Of a DNA stretch of 64,000 nt, positions 13,101 through 23,800 are shown piece after piece. Origin of the DNA: Cyrtodaria siliqua (taxonomy: Eukaryota > Mollusca > Bivalvia > Adapedonta > Hiatellidae). Each line of letters opens with the position of its first letter. Within the stretch, counting starts at the first letter, position 1. Location of the stretch: the NCBI GenBank assembly GCA_037043455.1, contig JAWPHD010011428.1, positions 20,088-84,087 on the forward strand. Direction: 5' to 3'. The translations under genes and the position numbers were made by a program. The notes under the pieces are model-generated. The model had not been told where the DNA came from. It saw only the letters and a program-made list of their open reading frames with translations, and made no database searches.

Positions 13101-13905
13101 GCATATCATGTCCAGAAAGTGGTAGAAACTCACTCATGTCATGTCCAGCATGTGGTAGAACATCTCTCGTGTCATATCCAGCATGTGGTAGAACTTCAAT
13201 CATGTCGTGTCCCGCATGTATTGGAACCTCACTTATGCCATGTCCAGCATGTGGTAGAACCTCACTCATGTCATGTCCATTATGTGGTAGAACTTCACTC
13301 ATGTCGTGTCCAGCATGTGGTAGAATCTCACTCATGTCGTGTCCAGCATGTGTTAGAACCTCACTCGTGTCGTGTCCAGCATGTGGTAGAACCTCACTCA
13401 TGTCATGTCCATTATGTGGTAGAACTTCACTCATGTCGTGTCCAGCATGTGGTAGAACCTCACTCATGTCATGTTCAGCATGTGGTAGAATCTCACTCAT
13501 GTCATGTCCATTATGTGGTAGAACTTCACTCATGTCGTGTCAAGCATGTGGTAGAACCTCACTCATGTCATGTCCAGCATGTGGTAGAACTTCACTCATG
13601 TCATATCCAGCTTGTGTTAGAATCCCACCATTGCTATAGTCAACATGTATTAGAACATCACTCATGGCATGTCCATTATGTATTAGAATCTCACTCATGT
13701 TATTTCCAGTTTGTAGTAGAACCTCACTCATGGATGTCCATTATGTGGTAAAACCCCACTTATGTTATGTCCAGTATATGGTAGAACCTCACTCATGTCA
13801 TGTTCAGCATGTGGTAGAATCTCACTCATGTCATGTCAAGCTTGTGTTAGAATCCCACTATTTCTATAGCCAACATGTTTTAGAACATCACTCATGGCAA
13901 GTCCA
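10197..13905. repeat. 33 bp minisatellite, about 112 units
   Basis: Unit CCTCACTCATGTCATGTCCA followed by GCATGTGGTAGAA, with many variants. Because 33 bp is eleven codons, several frames on both strands give long open stretches (RTSLMSCPACG on +, HDMSEVLPHAG on -), all broken repeatedly and shifting frame. Larger blocks are duplicated: 11246-11612 recurs at about 11638-12035, and parts of it recur again near 12720-13070. Treated as non-coding. Confidence 0.95.
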
Positions 13906-14770
13906 TTTTTATATCTAATTTTACTCCCGTTGTCATGTGTGAAGCTCTCCTGTACATAAATAGATATTTTTGAATATCGTTATCCAGTCGCGAACTTCGA
14001 CTTGAGAGACTTCTAATTGAATGGTTCTGACGTTCAACTTCACCGTTGGTTTGTGGTCATAAGACATATTTCTGTGGTGAACCATTCCATTTTCTCCCAT
14101 AACGTCCTTAAAATATGATCACTAATAAATTGTGATTCATTGTCAGTTTGGAAATATAATGGATATCCATGACATGTGTACATCTTCGTCTGAACAGATG
14201 TTATTTTCTCAGATGTATTAGATTTATTAATTTCGATTTCGAAACAAACGTCTTTAAAACTATCACGAATTTATAGAAACCTGACGGTAGGGCTAAATAT
14301 TGTCAATGCGCTGGTGGCAACTTTGTTCGCTTCATATATACTGAAAGAAAAAAGAAACGCGACACGGCAATCAACTGGCAACTGGTTTAGCAGCTTGAGA
14401 TATGAAGTAAACCAACTCATCAGCGATGTATCAAAACACTTGTCCTTATGCGAATCATTTAATAGATGCGATAATACATCAGCCATAGTTTGGGACCCTG
14501 GTATATATACAATTGTATATTTGTACTGAAGCATCAATCGTTCTATTCGCACACAGGGCTTTGATCGCGTCGTATATTTACATTCGAGCGGGTTATTATC
14601 AGTTAAAATCTCAAATTCCATACCATACAAGTAAACATGGAATCGCTCACAAGCCAAAACTAGACTTTCTTTCTCAACCTAAGAATACCTTCGTTCGGTA
14701 TCACTCAGACTTCTGCTAGTGTATCAAATGGTACTTGCCTTTCTGCTTGGACAAGAACCGCACCTGGACT

Positions 14771-15536
14771 TAAACCACCATTATTTTCACATAGACCGTC
14801 AATCACGATAACTGCTCTATGCAGTTATCTAATTTGGCTCAAAGGGAAAGTCGATGAACTTTTTTGAAAACAACAGCCGAACCACGCATCATTTTGTTTG
14901 TTTAAAATCTTACCTCATACAAAGTAGTACTACTCAGCACTCTGATGACCGATTCCTTTGCTTTTTGCACAAATATCTTTGGAAATCTATTTTCAAAACA
15001 ACAACAGTACATATACGTACCTATTGTATGTACTTAATCAATTACACAGCCTCAAATAACACCACTAATGGTACTACTTTCGATTACGACCATTTTCAAC
15101 TTTTGACCTTTCTTGTTACCGGTCCAAGTCCACCTATACCTACAATCGGAACTGCCTCAATCATTTTTTTTCAAAATTAATCTCGGAAAAGAATAGACAC
15201 CATCTTGGATACTGCTTTTTGGTCACGTGGATTAAACAATGGCGGCGCCAGCATGCTGCGCGTTATTCCGATGATCTACGGAAATGAACTATTTTAACTT
15301 AAACTGATTAAAATGATAAGACTTGTTTTAAAAGAGTATACAATTTAATAAATAACATAAATATGTTTAAAATCAATCCATTTTCGGATCTATATTTTTG
15401 TTACGGTTTACATGGTACTTTGCCGCGGCAAATCACCCAAAAACCCATTGAATCGACGTGTATTTTTGGAAATACCTACGAGCATTATTTCCGATAACCT
15501 ACGGAAATTAGCGAGTTTGTACAATTGATATACCTA
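14771..15536. mobile_element. 766 bp insertion splitting the gypsy RNase H domain
   Basis: The RNase H reading stops after IADSPVG at about 15537 and resumes with SPGAVLVQ at about 14764. The intervening 766 bp is flanked by the direct repeat CTGGACT (14764-14770 and 15537-15543), as expected for a 7-8 bp target duplication. No terminal inverted repeat or recognisable protein was seen inside. Confidence 0.5.
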
Positions 15537-16915
15537 CTGGACTATCCGCGATTACCTGTGTAGGCGCATTCATGTCAAAGTAGCCTAACGCTTCGACTTT
15601 TGCAAGCGAACATTTCAACTGATTGAAAGATGTCTTTTGCTCGGGGCCTAAGACAAAAAGTTCATCGTTTTTGTCAGGTGTCGAAGTGGAGCTGAAACCG
15701 CCGACAAATTGGGAATAAAACGTGAACTTTAGGTCAATATATCTAGGATGCTCCTAACTTCAGTTTATGTTTTAGGTTCTCGCGCTTCGGTCACGGCCTT
15801 AATTTTCACTTCAGCCGGATCAATTTCTCTAAATCAGGCCAAGTGTGAGTTGATCGATAACCCTGTCTGCATAACTCTTTATCAGTGAGGACCTACGGTG
15901 AAATCGCGTTTTTGTTCTATAGTTTCTATAGGACACTTTTCCTCATTGTTCAATATGTCTCGATCAGTGTTTGTCTGCTAAGGGCCCTTTTCTCTTAGAA
16001 TACGCAATACATGATAGAGCATCTTATTGTGCTCTTGATCATTTGACGCATTTCTTTAATGTCGTCCAAAATGTTATCTACACCTTCGCGACCCTAACGT
16101 ATATGCTGTATCATCTTCTGATAAATCTCAGGTGCACAACTAATTCCAAACATCAAACGCCTTTATCGATAGAGTCCCTTGTGAGTTATCAATGCAATGA
16201 TCTCCACTGAAGTTCGAACTGATGATATGTCCATTTGATATCCAGCTTACTGAATACCTGACTTTGGTTGAAATCTTGAAGTACCTCATCAATAGTTGAT
16301 ATTGGATGGCTCACTCGTCTCACTGCAGCATTCACCTGCCTCGTGACAACACAAAGACTATCTCATCGTTGCCTTTGGGTACAAATATTACGCGCGGAAC
16401 CCATTTACTAGGTATATCCCACCATTCAATTATGTTTATATCTTCTAGTTGGTCTAACATTTTACCCAATTTTCTCTCAAATAGTAGGGGTTTCTCCATA
16501 ACGGTCGTATCACTGGTTGTTCGTCATCGTCAATAGGGATTTTTAGTTGGAAATACTGGGATATTTCGACGCGTAGTTATCAATCTTAGTTTCTAATTCG
16601 TGAATGTCTGGTCCTGTAATACCCCTAGTAATAAAGCTGTGTCCCGACCAAGCAATGTTTATTCTCTTCCTTCAAGTACCATTCAATGTGACACGTGTTT
16701 TGAATTCTCCCGCAACGTTGAATGGTTTCTGGTTATCATACGCAAATATCGGTTTGGTTGATATGCTGGATTGACATTGGATACCTTGGACTTTCAGTGT
16801 TTTCCAAGTCTCACGGTCAATAATAGTGCTACTACTGACCGGATCAATTATCATATCCATCACGACACGTCCTACGTCCAATGTGACCCAATGATGTTTT
16901 CCCCTTACACGGAAT

Positions 16916-17133
16916 TGAATTGAACTGGATTTTATAGTCGCACTAACAGCTAAGGTCATATGGCGACTTTCCAGCTTCTACTGGTGGAGGAAGACCCAAG
17001 GTGCCCCTCCGGGCAATTTTCGAGCACGGGCGGGCACCTGGGTAGAACCACCGACGTTCCGCAAGCCAGCTGGATAGCTTCCTCACATAAAGATTCCTAG
17101 GCCCCTGAGGGATCGAACCTACAGCGGTGAGGG
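16916..17133 (-). mobile_element. 5'-truncated tRNA-Ser-derived SINE inside the gypsy protease
   Basis: Flanked by a perfect 14 bp target duplication, CCCTTACACGGAAT, at 16902-16915 and 17134-17147. The tail (TGAATTGAACTGG after the duplication) is at the left and the head is at the right, so the SINE is on the - strand. It ends at the GGTTCGATCC-like B box and lacks the tRNA 5' part present at 18.5 and 27.6 kb. Removing it restores protease sequence reading GDHEYAFRVRGKHHWVTLD. Confidence 0.9.
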
Positions 17134-17504
17134 CCCTTACACGGAATGCGTATTCGTGATCGCCTTCATTAAATACAAGGTCACCCTTTAGATGACAAAT
17201 ATGTTTCGCATCACGTTTAAATTAGTACTTTGAGTCTTTCATTTATTTTGAAAATGACCAATTGAATGACATTTTTTAAAAGTTGTTTCCTCAGGTGGCC
17301 ACTGGGGATCGTTCAAATTATGTTCAACATAACCACAACTGTTGCATGTTGGTCGTCCTTTAGCTCTGTAAGAATTACCTCTCGTGGTTCCCTTAAATGA
17401 CCTATCTCCTCGTATTTCCAGGGTTTTTTTCGACGGAAAAAACGAGAGCTTGTTAACCGTTTTAAGCCCTTCTACTTCCACTGAGCCAGCCTGTGTTTCC
17501 GATA

Positions 17505-17665
17505 CTTCCAGTGCGTCATCCTGTGGAATTCATTGAATTTGATAAAGCTGCTACCAAAGGATACAGGATACAAGCTAGACATATTGCTGAGCTGAAATGG
17601 ATAAAACAATTACAAACTCCTTATCCATTATGTCTAAATGATAACGTCTATAAGGAAAGAAACAT
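17505..17665 (+). CDS. Possible exon fragment of an ASC/ENaC-type channel
   Basis: An open stretch reads EFIEFDKAATKGYRIQARHI followed by AELKWIKQLQTPYPLCLND. The pattern GYxIxxR...LxTPYPxC resembles the extracellular palm and thumb region of degenerin/ENaC/ASIC channels. There is no start, flanking exon or clear splice pair, and the stretch overlaps the gag end of the gypsy remnant on the other strand. It may be a pseudo-exon or a chance match; support is weak. Confidence 0.25.
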
Positions 17666-18450
17666 TTCAAATATATCTATCTATCTATTCATTTTGCTGC
17701 ACACCCTCACGGGTAATTTAGAGCAGTTGCGCGCCTGTGTCAATTAGTAGAAGAAAGTAAAGGTTAAAAGCAAGGATAAAGTGAGCATATTGATAGGTTG
17801 TTAAAAGTGAGTGAAAGAATAACATCATAATAAAAGCAACATTCAAAGACTTACGGCTTGCTGTGAAAGGTACTGCTTACGGCACCTTTGAAAGAGTTCA
17901 AATCTTGCTTAAGGGCAATTTCTTCAGAGAGAACATTCAACTGATCAATAGTTTATATCTCCCAGCTAATTCGTTTTGCTAGGGCATGTAACGATGTTAA
18001 GGATTTCAATTATCGAAATCAAGTTTACATGTAAACATTTAAGCAAGGTTTTCGTTGTCATAGACTACGTCCAATCATCGCACAAGGGAAAAGTGAAGCG
18101 TACAGACTGACTGTAGAAGGGTCAAGCACTAATCATGAAGTTCGTTGCAATACTAAAGTGTCCTTTTCTGACGAATTTCCTGATTAATTTTGTAAAGTGG
18201 TCAGAAAACCCGTCAGATCCCTGTAATTTCCAAAGTTTATAGACCACATCTCCATAAACTAAAGGCTGTGATATTCCTAGTCGCAGAAATATTTGAAGGT
18301 TGATTTTGTACTTCTCCAGTAGGTCTTCGTTGCGACGATAGAATTTTGAGAAATATCTACGCAGTTTGTGATAACAAAATCCTTGCTGAAGAAGTTTACC
18401 TGTAATGACTTGAAGTCCTTAACATCATTACAAGCTCTAGCAATACGAAA

Positions 18451-18704
18451 ATACGAATTGAATTGAATTGGATTTTATAGTCGCACTAACAGCTAAAGTC
18501 ATATGGTGACTTTCCAGCTTCTATTGGTGGAGGAAGAACCCAGGTGTCCATCAGGGCAATTTGGGTAGAAACACCGACGTTCCGCAAGCCAGCTGGATAG
18601 CTTCCTCACATAAATATTTCTAGACCCCAGAGGGATCGAACCCACAGCGGTGAGGGGCAAGTGATTTCAAGTCAGATACTCTAACCACTCAGCCACGGAC
18701 GCCC
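18451..18704 (-). mobile_element. Full-length tRNA-Ser(UGA)-derived SINE
   Basis: On the - strand the head reads GGGCGTCCGTGGCTGAGTGG, then ACTTGAAAT around a TGA anticodon, a long variable arm, and the B box GGGTTCGATCCCT, closely following tRNA-Ser. The body ends in GGATTTTATAG-type sequence in inverse order and an AATTC/GAATT tail. A target duplication CTCTAGCAATAC lies at 18435-18446 and 18705-18716. Confidence 0.9.
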
Positions 18705-18939
18705 CTCTAGCAATACAAAGAAGCCAATCAAGAAGACGCGAGTGACAACACTTCGGTGTTGACGAGAGCTTGCTACTGCATGGTTCAATAAAGTTAAGCA
18801 TACTTGGTATTTTATAACAATATTGTCCAATATGTATTATTCTTGTATTCGTTAAATGTGTCACAAACTGAAACAAAATTAAATATGTCCTCTATTTTCA
18901 ACTTGTTTAGTGGTCAGCTGATGCATTATAAATAAATCC

Positions 18940-18967
18940 ATCAATCAATCAATCAATCAATCAATCG
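18940..18967. repeat. (CAAT)n microsatellite
   Basis: A run of CAAT/ATCA tetranucleotides. Confidence 0.9.
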
Positions 18968-19203
18968 GTTACATTGCATGAATTATCTATTATATATTGC
19001 ACCAATTTAAATAAGTATTTAACAATTCTAATCGTCCTATCTATAATTAATGGTGTTCGCCCTATAATGTTGCAGACCAATTTCATTTGAAATCGATTGA
19101 ACAGAACTAGATTATCATTAACAACGTGCTAAGAATAAGAACGATCATCAGTCTGCCTAGAATGATCAAAAGAGAGCACATGTTTGATCCGAATAGTGAG
19201 TGT

Positions 19204-19545
19204 GTCGTGCCCTCAATGGTTTATTCTCTTGTTGCTCTGGCTTCTGCCAAGTCATTGAGTACCTTCTTTGTGGCTTTCTAGGCTATTTTCTTTTGGTATT
19301 TATATATACACGAGCATCTTTGTGTTTTATTTATATTGCCTATTAATGCTGCCTTGTTGGTTAGAGAATAGTTCATGGCGGGGATTTCTTTATTTACACT
19401 GTCCCGTTTTATTGGGTTGACGGTAGGGTAAGTGTGAGGTTTGGTGCACCCTAGAACCTGGTTTAAACCCCCAGCGGCCTTTTTTGCCACTGACCGTTCC
19501 AAGGCGGTAGTCCTATTGTCAACCATTTTGTGTTTGTGAGGTCTT
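19204..19545 (+). repeat. Dispersed repeat family B, copy 2
   Basis: Closely similar to 3091-3435 over its whole length, including GGCTTCTGCCAAGTCA, CATGGCGGGGATTTC and CACTGACCGTTCCAAGGCGG. Confidence 0.65.
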
Positions 19546-19993
19546 ATTTGGCCTTTTATTCAACTTTAAATTTGTTTTTTGTTTCTGTGTGTGTTTGAAT
19601 GCTGCTTTTCCTGTTCGATTTTTATATATATATTTATATCTATATTAATTTTTACGTACATTAACTTGCACCTAAACGTTAACTTAAATATACATTTTAA
19701 AAAAAACACCTTAACTCTGATAAGAATGAACCAAAAATGACTTTCTGCATTGCCTCGTACCCCCTTTTTGCTGAAATATACCGAGACAAATGTGAACCAT
19801 TTCAAACGTACAAAACAAGGTGCATAACTCTGATTAGACTGTGGACTGTCACTGGTCTGACTAATTGTCCTTCATACTGAGCTTGTTTGATATTGACTGA
19901 AGCGAACTAAAGTTGTCAACAATTAAAGCTTAATTTGTACCCGAATCTCCCACCAACTCGCCAAACGAATACAATGACCAATCCATAAAAAAG

Positions 19994-20110
19994 AGTATGA
20001 TAATGGACCTTTGGAAACGGCCGAAAACGACACATACGAAATATTGCAGTCTCGGTTTGATTGAGACTGTTCATGAGCGGTAGTGAAATATGCTAGCTAC
20101 CGCTCACGCC
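19994..20110. repeat. Dispersed repeat family D, copy 1
   Basis: Contains GGACCTTTGGAAACGGCC, ACGACACATACGAAATATTG and CAGTCTCGGTTTGATTGAGA. Shorter copies are at 26345-26430 and, inverted, at 52800-52870. The right part (GAGCGGTAGTG...TACCGCTC) forms a hairpin. Confidence 0.6.
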
Positions 20111-20766
20111 CTCTAGCCCCGGGTTGAGCAGAACTCAATATTAATAAAATCAATAGTACACAATTTTAACCATTTCGAAGATGGCATGCATATGGCGGTG
20201 GACATGGAGTTTATTGCTTTCCCATTTCGTACGGCGTATGGTCCCAGTATCTAATACAATTAAATGCCCCGAAGAGCGAAATAAACATAATGGAATTTAG
20301 TTGGGAGCACGGTTATGAAGTCTGCATATCACAAGTTACAGTCAAAAGACTAAATTAAAAAGCAGACAACATATCCTATAAGTGGTTAAACAATACCCAG
20401 AGCCTTTAATCGGCCGGAGTAGTGGAACCACTGAATCGAACATTAAACCATATTTAATTTTACAAAAGAAAAATACAATAAGTTGGATTTTTAAAAAATA
20501 CAAGATAAGGAACAGTGATCTACTTTCAGTTTCGTTTTCATATTCTCGGAAAACAGATAAATAATCAATAACCATTCAGTAGTGCGCGTTGTATAACCCG
20601 GTTGTCACAACACAGTGAGATTTCAGCGAGTAAAGGTAGTGGGTTATTTAATATATTGTCAGAATTTTTGGATTACTATTACATTTATTATATTTTTTTG
20701 AAGATCGATCATAAAATATATCCACAACCTATTAACAATTTTATTATGTTTTTTTTTTAATTTCAG

Positions 20767-20840
20767 TCTGATAAATATTTTACAATAATATGACGTAGGG
20801 ATCTTCTCGTTCTCGTGCGGTGACTGAGAAGCAAACATGG
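20767..20840 (+). CDS. Sacsin-like gene, 5' UTR end and start codon exon (ATGG)
   Basis: An exon bounded by a strong acceptor (T-run then TTTCAG at 20761-20766) and the donor GTAAGT at 20841. It holds 5' UTR and, at its very end, ATG (20837-20839) plus one base in a favourable context (GCAAACATGG). Its phase 1 end joins exactly with 27909 to give MATESDGKDELEATF, which leads straight into the first sacsin repeat. An upstream untranslated exon is implied; a candidate ends at about 20633 before GTAGTG, but this is only a guess. Confidence 0.75.
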
Positions 20841-23800
20841 GTAAGTCATTTTATTTTCCCTTCGAACTTTAATGTTATATCAGTAGTGTTGTTTTTTACT
20901 GATCCTTTGGGATCAACGAGACCAATATAGGTGGCTTTGAAGCAGAATGCCGCTTAAAGCGGTGCTAGGGTCGTGAAAGTGTTGCGTCTTACATTACCTC
21001 TCACGCACAGACTCATGAATAAAACCGAGTCTGCTACTTTATTTTCTTGTTTGTGTTTGTTGTTTCCAAAGGACCTCCCTTTTTAATATTTATTATCGAG
21101 ATAAAACTAAAATTAGTTCGATAAAGATTCTATACATGAACGATAATAATATGGTCACTGTAGGAATATGATTTATAATGAAAATAATTTATTTTTAGGG
21201 AATTTGTCAACAAAATGCAGCAACAAGTGGCAGTACTAAGTGGTCTGTACCTTTTTAAGGACCAACTGTTACTTCACTCAATACGTCCTTTGTTTTGCAT
21301 CATATAATATTTTGTTAAATTTATTAAATTGTATAAGTTCATTTAAAAACTATTTGTGCATCAGTACTCCGTTTTCAGAGCCTTATAGTAGTAATCACAC
21401 TGTCTGCCTGCCTGTCTGCCCGTCCGTCCGTCCGTCCGTGTGTGTGTGTGTGTGTGTGTGTGCTTTTTGTTTTCAATTAATTTTGAAAAATATATTGTTA
21501 TATAATGATATTGTAAAAGTGTGTGTTACATGTATATTTTATTCTGAAAAATATTCGATGGTACCTGTTTTTTAATTCGCTAAAAGTTTCGTCTTCCGCT
21601 ATAATACTCATAAAATGACGCACTCCAAAAAATGTTAACAATTGGAAATGGGTTAAGAATGTATTTTTTATGCACTGTGGACTGTTTTAGTTGTCTGTTA
21701 TTATGAAATTTGCTTTGCTGAACTTTTTGTTTAGGCCCATGCTTCTTCCTGAATGGGAATACTGACTCTTTCTGCATGGGAATACTGGCCCTTTCTGAAT
21801 GGGAATACTGGCCCTTTCTGAATGAGAATACTTGCCCTTTCTGAATGGTAATACTGGCCCTTTCTGAATGGGAACAGGGAAAATATGTAACATAAGCGCC
21901 GTAATACTAATGAAGCAACATTTGCCATGTATTACATCGACATGATATCTACATGTTAAATTGTATATGGTATGCACATGCCACTTTGATAATATTAATA
22001 TAATTACACTAACTTACTTACTTACAACATTAATTAATAAATTAATTACTAAATTACTAAATTATTTAATTCATTAATTAATTACTAAATTAATTATTTA
22101 ATTGATTACTAAATTAATTAATTAATTAAATTAATTAATTAAATTTAGTGTGCGTATATAATATCGACAAAAACAGATATCATATGGACTGGCATGTTAT
22201 CTATATGCAAAACCTAACCACAGTGTCAAGTATGGTACGCGTTCTGAAATCGATAGTCATGATTGAACATTAAACACGAGATTTATGTCGAATGAACAAA
22301 TAATGTACAATTGCGATAACATTGTTGGCAACAAGTGCAATGATTGTACCCACACAAAATATTGAATTAAAAATATTAAGAATGCTACTGTAGTATTCAT
22401 AGTGAGTTTGGTATTTAAAATGTTGTCTTATGCTTTGTTTTGTCAACCTAACTGATTATCAGACAATTTGATGAAGTTACATTTTGTTAAACGGCTTATC
22501 CAAAAATGTTAGGCTATTTCCGGTCGCCTCAGAGAGAGTGGGTGTGATACACAGGAATCCGGGAAGCCTGTCCTACTCTTACTATCAAATAGATTCCTAT
22601 GGTTCATTAACGTGCTCGGAGGATAGACTCAGTTACACGGAACCGCTTGATTAACTTCCCCATCCGACGGACGAGGGAGAGGCTAACGGAAGTGTCTTGC
22701 ATAAGGGTACACCGAGGTTACCCTGGTATGTCACTGAAGCTCGAACCCGTGATCTTCGGATTCAGAGTCAAACGTGCTATCCACTGGGCCATCGCCGCCC
22801 CGATTCAGGTAGTTGAAGGAGCCGGCATGACTAGGTGGATAGAATTTGAATCCGGATATCACTGGTTCGAGCCTTACCATGTTTCTTTATTGTGTATATG
22901 GGCAAGACACTTAATTCTTTAATTGTGTCACGTGAACGGAAATGTAAACTCAGGGGGCTTTGCTATATTGGAGTCTATCCTGCGAGCTTTCCCGGATTCC
23001 TATGTATCCGTCCACTCTTTCTAGGGCTGATATATGATGTGTCTAATTTCAATATTGTACTCTTGCAACATCAAACTCTACCTCATTATTATTTTACTTT
23101 GTTCATTTAATTTATGAACTTGAGGGGAACTTGATGGGATTGTGATCATTTAAGACAAAAATGGGTGAAGAAATGAAGATGGATATACTTCAAACTGTTG
23201 AAGTGCCAAAATGCGAGAAATAAACTGTTTTTTAATAGTTGAATACGCTTTCTGATGTGCGTTGAACTTTTTAGAGAAGTAACAAATAGGATGATCAACA
23301 ACATTGTTGTCTTTACTGCACCAGAACCGATATCGATTGCATTGACAGCTAACTGAAACTGAAAATTAAAATGTGGTTCTGAAAGCACTGGTGCTCTTTT
23401 ATAAGTACGTTTTTTAATTTGTCAAATGACTGTTGGCATTTTTTCAAATACTTTTTTATTTCTTTTGCTGAGTAAGTTTGTCAAAGGTGTTCAGTAAGGA
23501 CTGAAAAACAATATGACAACATTTTCTATCACAACCATCCATATTGAGAAAACGCATCAACTGCTTTTTATAAGTCGGTACAGGAAATTCAAAAATAGCA
23601 TTGATCCTAGCTTCCATAGGCTTAGCCTGACGATGATCCACTCCATGTCCTAAAAATGTGAAAGTAGCACGACAAAATTCAATTTTGTTAAGATTGTTAT
23701 GATTGAATTTTTAATTTAAAACTTGTTGGCAAATACGATATGTTGAGACTATTTATTCGGTCTATATTGGTTCTATTGACCCGAGTACTCATAATACATT

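Larger units (their letters stand above)
13960..17530 (-). pseudogene. Decayed Ty3/gypsy retrotransposon (gag-pro-RT-RNase H-IN)
   Basis: Reading from right to left, five parts are visible. (1) A gag end with a degraded zinc knuckle (CNSCG then KKCHSIGHFQNK, 17239-17350). (2) A protease domain with VVMDMIIDPVSSSTIIDRET, where the catalytic DSG or DTG reads DPV (near 16840). (3) RT pieces KMLDQLEDINIIEWW, ISTIDEVLQDFNQSQVFSKL and LDIKWTYHQFEL (16200-16500). (4) RNase H pieces LGYFDMNAPTQVIAD (15545-15600), GAVLVQAERQ (about 14740-14760) and CERFHVYLYG to QTMADVLSHLL (14460-14650). (5) An integrase piece, FQTDNESQFISDHI and GEVERQN (13990-14190). Stops and frameshifts occur throughout, including a TAG in ERRYS*VEKES. 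A SINE (16916-17133) and another insertion (14771-15536) interrupt it. No LTRs were recognised; the integrase end abuts the 33 bp array. Confidence 0.85.

Noticed and set aside
10394..13751. Long open frames on both strands (for example 237 and 256 codons)
   Set aside because: They follow from a 33 bp unit with few stops, shift frame between units, end in stops within the array, and have no splice or start support.
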